Assembly: GCA_017484095.1 (NCBI GenBank)
Contig: JAFUTU010000040.1
Span: 19,434 to 83,433 of the forward strand
Direction of reading: 5' to 3'
Source: Ruminococcus sp.
GTDB lineage: Bacteria; Bacillota; Clostridia; Oscillospirales; Ruminococcaceae
DNA: 64,000 bases
Shown: one piece after another, positions 52,804 through 62,434 of the stretch
How the letters are laid out: every line of letters starts with the position of its first letter
Numbering within the stretch: position 1 is the stretch's first letter
The notes under the pieces: generated by a model
Told to the model about the DNA's origin: nothing
The model's input: the letters and a program-made list of their open reading frames with translations, nothing else
Databases searched by the model: none
Made by a program: the position numbers and the translations under genes

Positions 52804-53859
52804 ATGAAAAAACAAAAACTCATCTCACTGACATTGGCACTCGTCCTGGGTGTGACATCTATGACAGCCTGCTCAATAAGTGAATCAAGCAGCAGCGCTG
52901 AAGCAACTTCAGCAAACACAGCAGCAAAAGGCGGCAGCTACAAGTATGGCGAGATAGATATCCCGGGTAAGGACGGAGCCCTTTGCGGAGCGCCTATCTA
53001 TATCGCATATGAAAACGGCTACTTTGCAGAGGAGGGCTTTGATGTAAACCTCATCTCCGCAGATTTTGAGTCGAGAAAGATAGGCCTTAACAACGGCACC
53101 ATACCTATAGTTAACGGAGACTTCCAGTTCTTCCCGTCCATCGAGAACGGTATCAATGTAAAGGTAGTTGACGGACTGCATGAAGGATGCATCAAGTTTG
53201 CAGTTAATCCCGACTCCGACATTGAGACTGTAGAGGACCTTAAGGGCAAGAAGATAGGCGTTGACGAGATAGGCGGCACACCTCATCAGGTGGCATCTCT
53301 CTGGCTAGAAAACGCAGGCATATCCGCAGACCCCTCTGACGGCGAGGTCACATTCCTGCCTTACTCAGACGGAAACCTGGAATTTGAAGCCCTTGCAAAC
53401 GGAGAGATAGATGTTGCGGCTCTGTGGGATCCGCTCGGCTCTGTCCATGAAAAGGCAGGCGATGTAAAGGTAATTTTCGACCTTGGAACAGACCCATACT
53501 TTGCAGGCCACTTCTGCTGCTTCCTGTATGCATCTAACAAGGTGCTGGAGGAAAACCCCGAAGAAGTTGCTGCACTGCTCAGAGCTTACAGAAAGGCTCA
53601 GGAATGGATATTCCAGAATCCTCAGGAGGCAGTTGATATCATAATCAATAAGAACTATGCTTCGATCGAGGATCCGGAGCTTGCTGTTGAACTTGTGAAG
53701 AGCTACGGCTACCCATCTGCCGATGAGCACAGCACTGAATGGGACACCAGAGTTGAGAATGACGTTAAGTACTTTGTGAACGGTCTTTCGCAGATAGGAT
53801 ATCTTGAAAGCGATCCCGACCAGTTTGCCAAGGATATCTACCAGAAGGTAGATGTATGA
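52804..53859 (+). CDS. ABC importer substrate-binding lipoprotein (SsuA/NMT1-like)
   Basis: 351 aa, start 52804 after AAGGAGGTAAAGAA. Lipoprotein signal with lipobox TSMTAC. The rest is an NMT1/SsuA-type binding fold: APIYIAYENGYFAEEGFDVNL, VEDLKGKKIGVDEIGGTPHQVA, EIDVAALWDP. Family substrates are sulfonates, nitrate, thiamine precursors or similar; which one cannot be told. First gene of an importer operon, divergent from LysR. Confidence 0.9.
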   Translation: MKKQKLISLTLALVLGVTSMTACSISESSSSAEATSANTAAKGGSYKYGEIDIPGKDGALCGAPIYIAYENGYFAEEGFDVNLISADFESRKIGLNNGTIPIVNGDFQFFPSIENGINVKVVDGLHEGCIKFAVNPDSDIETVEDLKGKKIGVDEIGGTPHQVASLWLENAGISADPSDGEVTFLPYSDGNLEFEALANGEIDVAALWDPLGSVHEKAGDVKVIFDLGTDPYFAGHFCCFLYASNKVLEENPEEVAALLRAYRKAQEWIFQNPQEAVDIIINKNYASIEDPELAVELVKSYGYPSADEHSTEWDTRVENDVKYFVNGLSQIGYLESDPDQFAKDIYQKVDV

Positions 53860-53905
53860 TAATTGAAAGCTGACCTTCGGGTTTGCCCAATGAACCTCAT
53901 AAAAT

Positions 53906-53950
53906 GCGGGGCGGTGCTGAGATAAATGCTTCCGCCCTTGCATTTATATG
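53906..53950 (+). repeat. Hairpin between importer genes
   Basis: AAATGC...GGCGG / CCGCC...GCATTT without T-tract, between the binding-protein and permease genes. Likely a stability element that keeps the first gene's mRNA high. Confidence 0.5.
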
Positions 53951-53992
53951 TGGTTAGATTTTTATGAGTGTTTATTTTATGGAGGTATCATT

Positions 53993-55090
53993 ATGAACGG
54001 TGAATCAGCAGTAAAGCTGACCAAGCCTGTCACGGGCAGGAGCCCTGAAAGTTCGGCAGCCGAGAAACCAAAAGTCGGCTGGAACTACCGAAACAATACG
54101 TATTTCCTTTTGAAGATACTGCTGTCGGTCTCGGGCTTTATAGGAGCGATAATAATAAACGTGGTTTTTCCGCAGAAGGCGGAAATAGATATAAAGACAT
54201 ATACTCTGAGTGCCTTTGGCTATAACCTTGATCTGACGATGAACGAAGCGTATATCTTCATTGTTGCGGTGCTGATACTGATCTACGCTGGGGCAGGCGT
54301 AAGAGCTTTTTTTGACAGGACCAGAAGAAAGCTCTATTCAAAAAACGCAGCCTTTCGCTTTGCGATCGGTATAGCGCTTGCTCTCTGGGATATCGGAGGA
54401 ACTAAGCTGCAGACATTTCCTCAGCCGTTCTTCCCGGGCCCTGCACAGGTGATAGAGGCTTACCTAGCAGATGGTGACTACATCGTTCAGAACACTCTGT
54501 ACTCTCTCAGGCTGTATGCCGCAGGGTTTTCAAGCGGTGTGCTTTTAGGCGTCGGCACAGGTATACTCATCGGCTGGTTCCCGAAGGTGTATTACTGGGT
54601 ATATCCCGTCCTGAAGATCACAGGTGTTGTTCCAGCTGTGGCTTGGATGCCGTTTGCACTGACCTTGCTTCCAAACTCTTTTACAGCAGCTGTATTCCTT
54701 ATAGTTATCTGCGCATGGTTCCAGATAGCCTTCCTTACGGCTCAGGGCATACAGTCTACCCCTAAGCAGAGCTATGAGGCTGCACGTATCCTCGGAGGAA
54801 ACCAGCTGAACCTTATCTTCCACGTAGCTATCCCTCATGCGATGCCCGATATTTTCACAGGCATCACATCTGCAAATGCGATGGCATTCACTACCCTTGT
54901 AATGAGCGAGATGCTCGGCCAGCCCGGAGGTCTCGGCTATTATATCAATCAGTCAAAGGTATGGAGCGCTTACTACAAGGTGCTTGCGGCGATAGTTATA
55001 ATGGCTGTGCTCTTCTCGCTGATAAATTATCTTATCGGCCTTATACAGAAGCGCACACTCAGGTGGCAGAAGGGGGTAGTAAAGAAATGA
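53993..55090 (+). CDS. ABC importer permease (SsuC-like)
   Basis: 365 aa, start 53993 after GGAGGTATCATT. Two N-terminal helices (about 41-60 and 78-98) precede a standard BPD_transp_1 permease of six helices; EAARILGGNQLNLIFHVAIPHAMPDIFTG is the EAA loop that contacts the ATPase. The extra N-terminal region of ~110 residues makes it longer than SsuC (~260 aa). Confidence 0.9.
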   Translation: MNGESAVKLTKPVTGRSPESSAAEKPKVGWNYRNNTYFLLKILLSVSGFIGAIIINVVFPQKAEIDIKTYTLSAFGYNLDLTMNEAYIFIVAVLILIYAGAGVRAFFDRTRRKLYSKNAAFRFAIGIALALWDIGGTKLQTFPQPFFPGPAQVIEAYLADGDYIVQNTLYSLRLYAAGFSSGVLLGVGTGILIGWFPKVYYWVYPVLKITGVVPAVAWMPFALTLLPNSFTAAVFLIVICAWFQIAFLTAQGIQSTPKQSYEAARILGGNQLNLIFHVAIPHAMPDIFTGITSANAMAFTTLVMSEMLGQPGGLGYYINQSKVWSAYYKVLAAIVIMAVLFSLINYLIGLIQKRTLRWQKGVVKK

Positions 55091-55866
55091 GCAGTTCAAT
55101 AGGTATTAAAAGTGTTGACCGTATATACACAGACGCAGAGGGCGCAAAGGTAGAGGCTCTGCACGATGTTGACCTTGATATCAAGGCAGGTGAATTCATA
55201 TCCATAATCGGGCCCTCAGGCTGCGGAAAGACTACTCTTCTCAGACTGATAGCAGGGCTTGATAAAGCACAGTCGGGAGAGCTCAGCATAGATGATGAAC
55301 CGATCAAAGATGTTGATCCCGAACGCGGATACGTTTTTCAGCAAGGCAGCCTTTTCCCGTGGCTCACAGTTGAGGACAATATAGCCTACGGCCTTAAAGC
55401 ACGGAAGGTATACAAGAAAAACAAAGCGAATATCGGAAAATACATTTCTATGGTCGGGCTTGAAGGCTTTGAAAGGTCATACCCTCACCAGATTTCGGGA
55501 GGAATGGCACAGAGAGTGGCGATAGCAAGAGCTCTTATAAATGAGCCGAAGGCTCTGCTTCTCGATGAGCCGATGGGAGCGCTTGATTCGTTCACCCGTG
55601 CAGACCTGCAGGATAAGCTGCTTGAGCTCTGGAAGGATAATGCGACAACAATGATACTGGTAACTCACGATATTGATGAGGCGATCTACCTCAGCGACAG
55701 GATAGTTATAATGACGCCTCGCCCCGGAAAGATCAGCAAGATCATAGATGTTGACCTTCCAAGACCAAGACACCGCGGCGGAGTTGAATTTCTGGCAATG
55801 CGTAAGCATATACTGGAATTTTTCCAGCTGGCACAGGCACTGCCTCAGCCCGAATACAGTATATAA
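55087..55866 (+). CDS. ABC importer ATPase (SsuB-like)
   Basis: 259 aa. Walker A GPSGCGKTT, Q-loop VFQQGSLFPWLTV, signature ISGGMAQR, Walker B ALLLDEPMGALD, His switch VTHD. FPWLTV is typical of nitrate/sulfonate/taurine ATPases. Start overlaps the permease stop (ATGA). Confidence 0.93.
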   Translation: MSSSIGIKSVDRIYTDAEGAKVEALHDVDLDIKAGEFISIIGPSGCGKTTLLRLIAGLDKAQSGELSIDDEPIKDVDPERGYVFQQGSLFPWLTVEDNIAYGLKARKVYKKNKANIGKYISMVGLEGFERSYPHQISGGMAQRVAIARALINEPKALLLDEPMGALDSFTRADLQDKLLELWKDNATTMILVTHDIDEAIYLSDRIVIMTPRPGKISKIIDVDLPRPRHRGGVEFLAMRKHILEFFQLAQALPQPEYSI

Positions 55867-55884
55867 CAGATCTAAATACAAATG

Positions 55885-55925
55885 ACCGACACTGTACACT
55901 GACAATGTCGGTCATTTTATGTTAT
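55885..55925. terminator. Hairpin after the importer operon
   Basis: AATGACCGACA / TGTCGGTCATT with T-rich tail, between convergent genes. Confidence 0.75.
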
Positions 55926-55935
55926 TATGTTTTAA

Positions 55936-56484
55936 CTATATTAGGTCAAAGATCGCCAATATTATGCACCCTATCAATATGCTCAGCATACACAGTGCTA
56001 TGCAGATCGCCGACAGCTTCAAAAACAGAAAGAACCGGTTAACAGGTCTGTTCTCGCCTGTCAGATAGTTATAAGAAGGGTATGCAAGCGGTAATAATAC
56101 CACTGCTGCTATCAGCGTTGCCCATGCTGCCAACAGAAGCGTCATACCTAAAACCATCATATCGCTGTCCTCATCAACCCTGCCTACTATCGAAAAGCCC
56201 AGACCGTGCAGCAGTGTCATCACAGTGAAAGTAATATTGCGGCGCTTTATCCACTTGCGCAGCTTCTGCCTGGATTCTTCCTCCTGCCGCCTGTTGAACT
56301 CGAAGGCGCTGTTGTTATGCTGAAGCTCAACTATCCTGTCACGGTACAGATCAAGCTCAGCCTCTTCCTTGATATCGTCAAAGGCGACCTTCCGTCCGCA
56401 GTAGGAACAGTTTGCAAAGTACTCGTTTGCTCTGCGCTCCACCCGTCCTCCGCAATAGGGACAGTTTATAACGATCATATCCAT
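55936..56484 (-). CDS. Zinc-ribbon membrane protein
   Basis: 182 aa. N-terminal zinc ribbon with two CxxC (NCPYCGGRVERRANEYF, ANCSYCGRKVAF), a coiled-coil-like acidic stretch (~40-75), then three membrane helices (about 84-100, 110-135, 155-178). The start at 56484 is set by GAGG eight bases upstream. Function unknown; such ribbons often mark cytoplasmic parts of uncharacterised membrane proteins. Confidence 0.75.
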   Translation of the reverse strand: MDMIVINCPYCGGRVERRANEYFANCSYCGRKVAFDDIKEEAELDLYRDRIVELQHNNSAFEFNRRQEEESRQKLRKWIKRRNITFTVMTLLHGLGFSIVGRVDEDSDMMVLGMTLLLAAWATLIAAVVLLPLAYPSYNYLTGENRPVNRFFLFLKLSAICIALCMLSILIGCIILAIFDLI

Positions 56485-56663
56485 TGTCAATACCTCTTGA
56501 TTTTTTTAAGGTGTTTCCATGAGTGGATTATATCATATTATTCTGCAAATGTAAAGAGCGCGCGAATTATCCGTTCGGCAGACAGTGATATTTTGCATCG
56601 AAAAATGTATAATCTCCCCGCAAAATGGAAATACTTCCATTAAAAGCACTTTCGGAGGTACCT

Positions 56664-57440
56664 ATGCAGTACAACAAAGTCGAAATAAGCGGGGTCAATA
56701 CCGGGGAGTTGAAAACACTTACCGAAAAGCAAAAGCTTGAGCTGATAAAAAGAGCTCACAGCGGAGACAAGGCTGCCCGCGATGAGCTTATCAGAGGAAA
56801 TCTCAGACTGGTACTGAGCGTTTTGCAGAAATTCTCGGGCAGGTCGGTCTCTCCCGATGATCTGTTCCAGGTAGGGGTAATGGGACTTATCAAGGCAGTT
56901 GACAACTTCGATACTAATATGAATGTGCGATTTTCAACTTACGCCGTGCCGATGATAGCAGGTGAGCTGCGCCGCCATCTGAGAGACTACCAATCGGTAA
57001 GAGTGCCGAGAAGTATGAAAGACCTTGCATATAAAGCCATGCAGGTAAGAGAGCATATCCAGAATGAACGCGGCAGCGAGCCAACAGTAGATGAGATAGC
57101 CGGAAGAGTCGGTGAAAGCCGCAGAGAGGTAGCTCAGGCACTTGAATCAGTCTGTGAGCCTGTTTCTCTTTATGAACCTGTCTGTACCGAGGGCGGTGAT
57201 ACGCTTTACCTTATGGACAGAGTAAGCGATATGAACGATGACCGCAGCTGGCTCGATGAGCTCTCTTTAAAAGATGCTATGAAAAACCTGCTGCCCAGAG
57301 AGCGCAATATACTCTATCTTCGCTTTTTTAAAGGAGCTACACAGGTCGAGGTCGCAAAAGCAGTGGGTATATCGCAGGCACAGGTGTCAAGGCTCGAAAA
57401 GGGCGCCCTTGACAGTATAAAAAGGCAGATGAGAGCGTAG
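56664..57440 (+). CDS. sigG: Sporulation sigma factor SigG
   Basis: 258 aa. N-terminal YNKVEISGVNTGELKTL is the SigG-specific opening; NLRLVLSVLQKFSGRS and DDLFQVGVMGLIKAVDNFD are region 2, RVPRSMKDLAYKAMQVRE region 3, and QVEVAKAVGISQAQVSRLEKGAL region 4. It directs late forespore transcription, so the organism has a sporulation programme at least in gene content. Start 56664 behind TCGGAGGTACCT. No sigE or spoIIGA gene precedes it, unlike Bacillus. Confidence 0.95.
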   Translation: MQYNKVEISGVNTGELKTLTEKQKLELIKRAHSGDKAARDELIRGNLRLVLSVLQKFSGRSVSPDDLFQVGVMGLIKAVDNFDTNMNVRFSTYAVPMIAGELRRHLRDYQSVRVPRSMKDLAYKAMQVREHIQNERGSEPTVDEIAGRVGESRREVAQALESVCEPVSLYEPVCTEGGDTLYLMDRVSDMNDDRSWLDELSLKDAMKNLLPRERNILYLRFFKGATQVEVAKAVGISQAQVSRLEKGALDSIKRQMRA

Positions 57441-57531
57441 GCTTCCAGAATAATCTATGTACAGACATAATATAATAATTACAAGCCGCAGTGATGCCGC
57501 CGCGGCTATTTTTATTTAAGGGGTGTTTTTT

Positions 57532-57822
57532 ATGACGGTAAGCTTTTCACAGCTGAGAATGAAAGAGATCGTGAACGTTGCTACAGGTATGAAGATAGGG
57601 TATGCTGACGATATCGAGCTGGATACCGATACAGCTGCTATCGTGTCAATCATCGTATGCGGAAGACAGCGTGCCTTCGGACTTATGGGGAAAGATGACG
57701 ATATAGTTATTAAATGCAGCGATATTAAACTCGTCGGAGAGGATACTATTTTAGTAGATCTTGATGAGAGAGCGATATCTACAAAAGAAAAGTCTGTGAC
57801 AGTTGAAAATTTGTTAAAATAG
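57532..57822 (+). CDS. YlmC/YmxH family sporulation protein (PRC-barrel)
   Basis: 96 aa. SQLRMKEIVNVATGMKIGYADDIELD is the family block, a small PRC-type beta barrel. Usually found close to sigG or sporulation genes, as here. Molecular role unknown. ATG 57532 after AAGGGG is chosen over GTG 57523. Confidence 0.88.
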   Translation: MTVSFSQLRMKEIVNVATGMKIGYADDIELDTDTAAIVSIIVCGRQRAFGLMGKDDDIVIKCSDIKLVGEDTILVDLDERAISTKEKSVTVENLLK

Positions 57823-57837
57823 CCGAATAATATCTTC

Positions 57838-57866
57838 TTGCAACCGAGGACAAAATGTGATATAAT
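57838..57866 (+). promoter_or_regulatory. rpsB promoter
   Basis: TTGCAA (57838-57843), 17-bp spacer, TATAAT (57861-57866). Confidence 0.75.
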
Positions 57867-57872
57867 AGTAAA

Positions 57873-57994
57873 GCAATTCGCACGGTTCGGTTTTCGCCGT
57901 TGGTCCCCGATGTTTCGGGGTTAAAGCGAGGTAAACCTGCCGGAGGATAAGTAACGCCTGAGAAAGGCGAATAAAACCAATCAGGAGGGACTAC
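57873..57994 (+). promoter_or_regulatory. rpsB leader
   Basis: About 120 bases with hairpins (GGTCCCCGATG-TTTCGGGG region; CGCCTGAGAAAGGCG) before AGGAGGGACTACC. Likely binds S2 or otherwise tunes rpsB-tsf, as leaders of this operon do in other bacteria; not matched to a named motif. Confidence 0.5.
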
Positions 57995-57995
57995 C

Positions 57996-58739
57996 ATGGC
58001 AGTAGTATCAATGAAGCAGCTTCTTGAAGCAGGTGTACATTTTGGTCACCAGACAAGAAGATGGAACCCGAAAATGGCTCCGTACATTTTCACAGAGAGA
58101 AACGGGATCTACATCATAGATCTCCAGAAGACAGTTAAGAAGCTTGAAGAGGCTTACATGTTCATCAGAGATGTAGCAGCAAGCGGCGAAGAGGTACTTT
58201 TCGTAGGTACCAAGAAGCAGGCAGCAGAGTCTATAAAGGAAGAGGCTACAAGAGCTGATGCACACTTTGTAAACGCAAGATGGCTCGGCGGAATGATGAC
58301 TAACTTCAAGACCATCCAGCAGAGGATCAAGAGACTTGAGCAGCTCCACGCTATGGAGGAAGACGGCACATTCGACCGCCTGCCCAAGAAGGAAGTTGTA
58401 AAGCTGAACCTCGAGATCGAGAAGCTTGAGAAGTTCCTTGGCGGTATCAAGGAAATGAAGAAGCTCCCCGGTGCTCTTTTCGTTGTTGACCCGAGAAAGG
58501 AAAAGATCGCTGTAGCTGAGGCTAAGAAGCTCGGCATACCTGTTGTGGCTATCGTTGACACCAACTGCGATCCTGATGACGTTGATTACGTTATCCCCGG
58601 AAATGATGACGCTATCAGAGCAGTTAAGCTTATTGCAGGCTGCATGGCTAACGCTATCATCGAGGGCAGACAGGGCGAGGACGCTGAGGCTGCTGAGGAA
58701 GAGGCTGCAAAGGTCGAAGAGGCTGAGGACGAGGAATAA
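57996..58739 (+). CDS. rpsB: 30S ribosomal protein S2
   Basis: 247 aa, normal. [39 protein letters not shown] and [13 protein letters not shown] are S2 hallmarks. The last ~25 residues are an acidic Glu/Ala tail. First gene of the rpsB-tsf operon. Confidence 0.98.
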   Translation: MAVVSMKQLLEAGVHFGHQTRRWNPKMAPYIFTERNGIYIIDLQKTVKKLEEAYMFIRDVAASGEEVLFVGTKKQAAESIKEEATRADAHFVNARWLGGMMTNFKTIQQRIKRLEQLHAMEEDGTFDRLPKKEVVKLNLEIEKLEKFLGGIKEMKKLPGALFVVDPRKEKIAVAEAKKLGIPVVAIVDTNCDPDDVDYVIPGNDDAIRAVKLIAGCMANAIIEGRQGEDAEAAEEEAAKVEEAEDEE

Positions 58740-58807
58740 TGAATTACACAGGGCAGACAGCGTTTGTCTGCCTTGTTTTGAGTAAAAAATAACAGGAGGT
58801 TTTTTCT

Positions 58808-59728
58808 ATGGCAAACGTAACAGTTGCACAGATAAAGGAGCTTATGACCGCTACTGGCGTAGGCATGATGGATTGCAAGAAGGCTCTCGTTGAGGCTGAG
58901 GGCGATATGGATCAGGCAGTTACACTTCTGCGTGAGAAGGGACTTGCTACACAGGCTAAGAAGAGCGGAAGAGTTGCCGCTGAGGGTATATGCACATCTG
59001 TTGTCAAGGGCAATGTAGGTGCAGTTGTTGAGGTAAACATCGAAACTGACTTTGCTGCTAACAATGATGAGTTCAAGGCTTTTGTTGCAGCAGTTGCCGA
59101 CACTGTTATCGAGCAGGACCCTGCTGATGTTGAGGCTCTCAAGGCTTGCAAAATAAGCGGCGGTGACAAGAGCGTTGAGGAAGCTCTTCAGGATCTGTTC
59201 ATCAAGATCAGAGAGAATATGGTCATCAGAAGATTCAAGAGACTTGAGGGTATACTCGTGCCTTATGTTCACGGCGGCGGAAGCATCGGCGTTATGGTAA
59301 GGCTTGATTCCAGCCTTGATGCTGACAAGGTGTTCGAGGTAGGTAAGAACTGTGCACTTCAGGTCGCAGCTATGAATCCTTCTTATCTCAACAAGGAGGC
59401 TGTTCCTGCTGAGGTACTCGATGAGGAGAAGAAGGTGCTTCTCGCTCAGATGGCTGAAGATCCTAAGATGGCAAGCAAGCCCGAGCAGGTAAAGGTTAAG
59501 ATCGTTGAGGGTAAGGTTGGAAAGTACTATTCCGAGAACTGCCTCCTCGAGCAGACCTTTGTAAGAAGCGATGTGTTCGACGGAACCGTTGGCAAGTATG
59601 TTGCTGATGCAGCTAAGCAGCTCGGCGGAAGCATCACTGTCGCTGAGTTCGTAAGATTTGAGCGCGGTGAGGGCGTTGAGAAAAAGGAAGACAACTTCGC
59701 TGATGAAGTAGCTTCGATGATAAAGTAA
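58808..59728 (+). CDS. tsf: Elongation factor Ts
   Basis: 306 aa. Guanine-nucleotide exchange factor for EF-Tu. MTATGVGMMDCKKALVEAEGDMDQAV and ETDFAANNDEFKAF are the signature blocks. Translation starts after AGGAGGTTTTTTCT. Terminator follows at once. Confidence 0.98.
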   Translation: MANVTVAQIKELMTATGVGMMDCKKALVEAEGDMDQAVTLLREKGLATQAKKSGRVAAEGICTSVVKGNVGAVVEVNIETDFAANNDEFKAFVAAVADTVIEQDPADVEALKACKISGGDKSVEEALQDLFIKIRENMVIRRFKRLEGILVPYVHGGGSIGVMVRLDSSLDADKVFEVGKNCALQVAAMNPSYLNKEAVPAEVLDEEKKVLLAQMAEDPKMASKPEQVKVKIVEGKVGKYYSENCLLEQTFVRSDVFDGTVGKYVADAAKQLGGSITVAEFVRFERGEGVEKKEDNFADEVASMIK

Positions 59729-59747
59729 TTTAAATAACGGCATAATT

Positions 59748-59781
59748 AAAAGCAGACTCTTTTTCAAGGGTCTGCTTTTTT
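59748..59781 (+). terminator. rpsB-tsf terminator
   Basis: AAAGCAGACtCTT / AAGgGTCTGCTTT and T6. Confidence 0.8.
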
Positions 59782-59782
59782 G

Positions 59783-60039
59783 TGCTTGCCGGCAGGTGCG
59801 TGCACCTGCACCATTGCCCCCACCCCACGTAGGTAGTTGGGAACTATTGGTCAGTTTGCCCTCCCACGGAGGGGAGGGTGATAATTATGCTTATAACTAC
59901 AGGATAGTAACGCTGCGCGAACATTTATACTCTGTTAGCTTGGCACTTGCCAGTTGCAATACTTACCCTTCGGGCTTCACTGTACATACTAATCGCTGCA
60001 TAGAGTAGCGAGATAGCCGTGCGGCGAGCACCGCACCTG
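59783..60039. other. Non-coding spacer with degenerate repeats
   Basis: No ORF of note. Holds short palindromes (GCAGGTGCGTGCACCTGC-type at about 59789-59808; CCCTCC...GGAGGG near 59861-59879) and one copy (60015-60031) of a 17-bp sequence found again at 63807-63823. Composition unlike flanking genes. Confidence 0.5.
60015..60031. repeat. 17-bp repeat, copy 1
   Basis: AGCCGTGCGGCGAGCAC, identical to 63807-63823; contains the self-pairing core GTGCggCGAGCAC. Confidence 0.6.
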
Positions 60040-61800
60040 CTAGAAGGTCAGTGTTAAATTGTTCAGCCCGAGAGAGCTGGTATAGTTTGCGTCCTTCACG
60101 AACTTCATTACCATTCTTATGCCGATATGTGCTGTCGGGTCATCATCTCGGTGCAGCTCAACATACTTCACAGGGTCAAAATGCCTGCAATTGTCACGTA
60201 TACGCAGCACAGGCACTTTGTTTTTTATCATCAGTCTTATATCTATGGTGTTTTCCCTGCGCTCTTTGTTGAAGCCGTAGGTAACTATATTCTGAACCAT
60301 TTCCTCGACAGACAGCCCGATAAGCGAGCTGAGCTTCGTTCCCTGCCCTCTTTCAAGGCAGAACTCGGAAGCCCTGAGCGATGCATCTTCCACCTCATCT
60401 TCTTTAGTTATCGAAAGCTCTAAGCAGTCCTCATCTCTTACGCCGTAATCTCTCGGCAGCAGAGAAAATGCCTCAGCGTTCAGTGAGAGCTTTTTGTTCC
60501 TGAGCGACACATACGCCGTTATCAAAGTGAGCGTCAGCACCTCTCCGAACAAGAATCCGAGCCATACTCCCGTTATGTTTATGAACCTGCTCAGCACATA
60601 GGCAGAAAGCGCCGTCAGTGCAAAGTTCTGGCATACAGATATTGTCTGCGTCAGACCTACACGGTCTATTCCCTGATAATAGTTTTTGAGCGAAGTATTC
60701 AGCGCACACGGCACCAGAGACAGCACAAATATCCTCATTCCCTTTATTGCTATGTGCTCTGCTGCAGGGTCATCAAGGAACAGTCTTACCAGAGGCGATG
60801 CAAATATCAGCACAAGCACAGTCACTGCTGAGCATATTATCAGTGCGTAGAAGACCATCGTCTTTACAAGCGCTTTTAGCGAGGTCTTGTCCTCATCAGT
60901 GTATAGAATAGACGAAAGCATAAGCGCAACAGACGCTATACCCGAGCTGAACGAATAGCAGATGTTTCCCGCAGTTGATATTACCGAATAAGCAGCAACC
61001 GCAAGGTTTCCGTCAATGCCCTCCAAGCCCAGCAATATATTGTTCAGCACAAACGTCAGAAACACAAGGCTCACCTGATTTATAAGTGTGGGAACTCCGT
61101 CAATTATCAGCGTTACGGCAGACTTTAAAGATATCAGCTTTGTCTTGAACCTGAAAATACAATCCTTCTTGAAAAAGTATGCTATGCCTATAACAAAAGC
61201 TATATAGTAGCTGAAGCTCGATGCCAGCCCCATACCGAATGTACCGCCCTTTACCACCATAACATTAATGATGTCGAACACAACATCAGCTATCGTCATC
61301 ACTGCCACCGCAACAACAAGACGAGTCCTGCTTCCAGATATCTGCATATAGGGCACCATCATCTGTGCAAAGATAAATGCAGGCGCACCGATAATAAACC
61401 CTCTGAGATAATCTCTCGTAAGCCTGAACACCTCGTTGTCAGGAGTGTTGGTGCCTGCACCCAGCAGAGTACAGATAGGCTCTGTAAATCCGAGCACTAT
61501 TATAAGCCCTATCACCGATACCGATGACGCTATCACAACAGACGCTGTAAAGCAAGCATTAGTGCCCTTCTTGTCACCTATGCCCATAGTCTTTCCGCAC
61601 ATCACCTGTACGCCTGCAGATATCATACTGCCCATTGCAGCAAACACAAGCAGAACAGGCGTTGCCAGACCGTAAGCCGTCATTGAATCAACGCCCAGAA
61701 ATCTTCCTATCATAATGCTGTCTATGAGCATACACAGCATCACCGTCATTGAAGACAGTATCTGTGTGAGCAGCATTTGTCGGAAAAGCTTTCTTATCAT
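60040..61800 (-). CDS. MATE-family transporter fused to an anti-sigma-like HATPase domain
   Basis: 586 aa. Residues ~1-450 are a twelve-helix MATE antiporter (QILSSMTVMLCMLIDSIMIGRFLG; SAGVQVMCGKTMG; GVGLTQ-type second half). The last ~130 residues are a GHKL/HATPase_c_2 domain: SLIGLSVEEMVQNIVTYGF (N-box with Glu and Asn) and VLRIRDNCRHFDPVKY (G1-like box), then GIRMVMKFVKDANYTSSLGLN. The pairing is odd: efflux pump plus an ATP-binding module as in SpoIIAB/RsbW. Possibly a sensor-coupled transporter. Start ATG 61800. Confidence 0.88.
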   Translation of the reverse strand: MIRKLFRQMLLTQILSSMTVMLCMLIDSIMIGRFLGVDSMTAYGLATPVLLVFAAMGSMISAGVQVMCGKTMGIGDKKGTNACFTASVVIASSVSVIGLIIVLGFTEPICTLLGAGTNTPDNEVFRLTRDYLRGFIIGAPAFIFAQMMVPYMQISGSRTRLVVAVAVMTIADVVFDIINVMVVKGGTFGMGLASSFSYYIAFVIGIAYFFKKDCIFRFKTKLISLKSAVTLIIDGVPTLINQVSLVFLTFVLNNILLGLEGIDGNLAVAAYSVISTAGNICYSFSSGIASVALMLSSILYTDEDKTSLKALVKTMVFYALIICSAVTVLVLIFASPLVRLFLDDPAAEHIAIKGMRIFVLSLVPCALNTSLKNYYQGIDRVGLTQTISVCQNFALTALSAYVLSRFINITGVWLGFLFGEVLTLTLITAYVSLRNKKLSLNAEAFSLLPRDYGVRDEDCLELSITKEDEVEDASLRASEFCLERGQGTKLSSLIGLSVEEMVQNIVTYGFNKERRENTIDIRLMIKNKVPVLRIRDNCRHFDPVKYVELHRDDDPTAHIGIRMVMKFVKDANYTSSLGLNNLTLTF

Positions 61801-61908
61801 TTCTTAACTCCCAAGTGGTTTTATTTCATGGTCATCACCTTACCGCACCACGCTGAATGATCTCTTTAAGGCGCTGCAGGTGTCAGACCAATACCTGAGT
61901 AACAGGTT

Positions 61909-62412
61909 TTACTTATCCTTCTTTGATGCTGCCAGTTTCACTATCGCGAGCACTCCGACAGCTATGCAAAGTGCCATTCCCACAGCAAGCATTATCCACG
62001 GTGTCCTCTGTGATGCTATAAAGTCAGATGTCGACTGCTCTCCCATAAGCTTTTCTGCGGTCTCGCTCTTGCCGTAAGATTCAAGCAGCATAACTATCGC
62101 AAGCCTTATATTGACCAGCGCACATATCGCCGCAAAGCACAGTAGCAGCCCCTGAAACAGTGCAGCTCCCACGTCCTCCTTAGCGTAAGCGCTTATACCC
62201 TTCCAGGCAGCAAGCGCCGTCATCACCAGATACAGCGCATATGCACAGAACAGTATCGTTGTGGGAACAGGCTTTCCTGCATCGAGTATCGTATTTATCA
62301 GAGCCCCGAAAACAGTGCCGAACACCGCTGCCGACAAAAACGCAGCCAGTGCCCACTTTCTGAATGCTATATCACTTTTTTTGACTTCCGGTTTTTTTAT
62401 TCTTACAGGCAT
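61909..62412 (-). CDS. Membrane protein, 167 aa
   Basis: Four predicted helices (about 22-42, 52-70, 84-110, 138-160) and a Lys-rich N-terminus and C-terminus. No family recognised. Lies 22 bp after the CorC/HlyC gene and is probably co-transcribed with it. Confidence 0.75.
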   Translation of the reverse strand: MPVRIKKPEVKKSDIAFRKWALAAFLSAAVFGTVFGALINTILDAGKPVPTTILFCAYALYLVMTALAAWKGISAYAKEDVGAALFQGLLLCFAAICALVNIRLAIVMLLESYGKSETAEKLMGEQSTSDFIASQRTPWIMLAVGMALCIAVGVLAIVKLAASKKDK

Positions 62413-62434
62413 TTTTAAAACTTCCTTTCCTGCC

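Noticed and set aside
58586..59767. 393-aa minus-strand ORF across rpsB-tsf
   Set aside because: Antisense shadow of highly conserved rpsB and tsf caused by strong codon bias.
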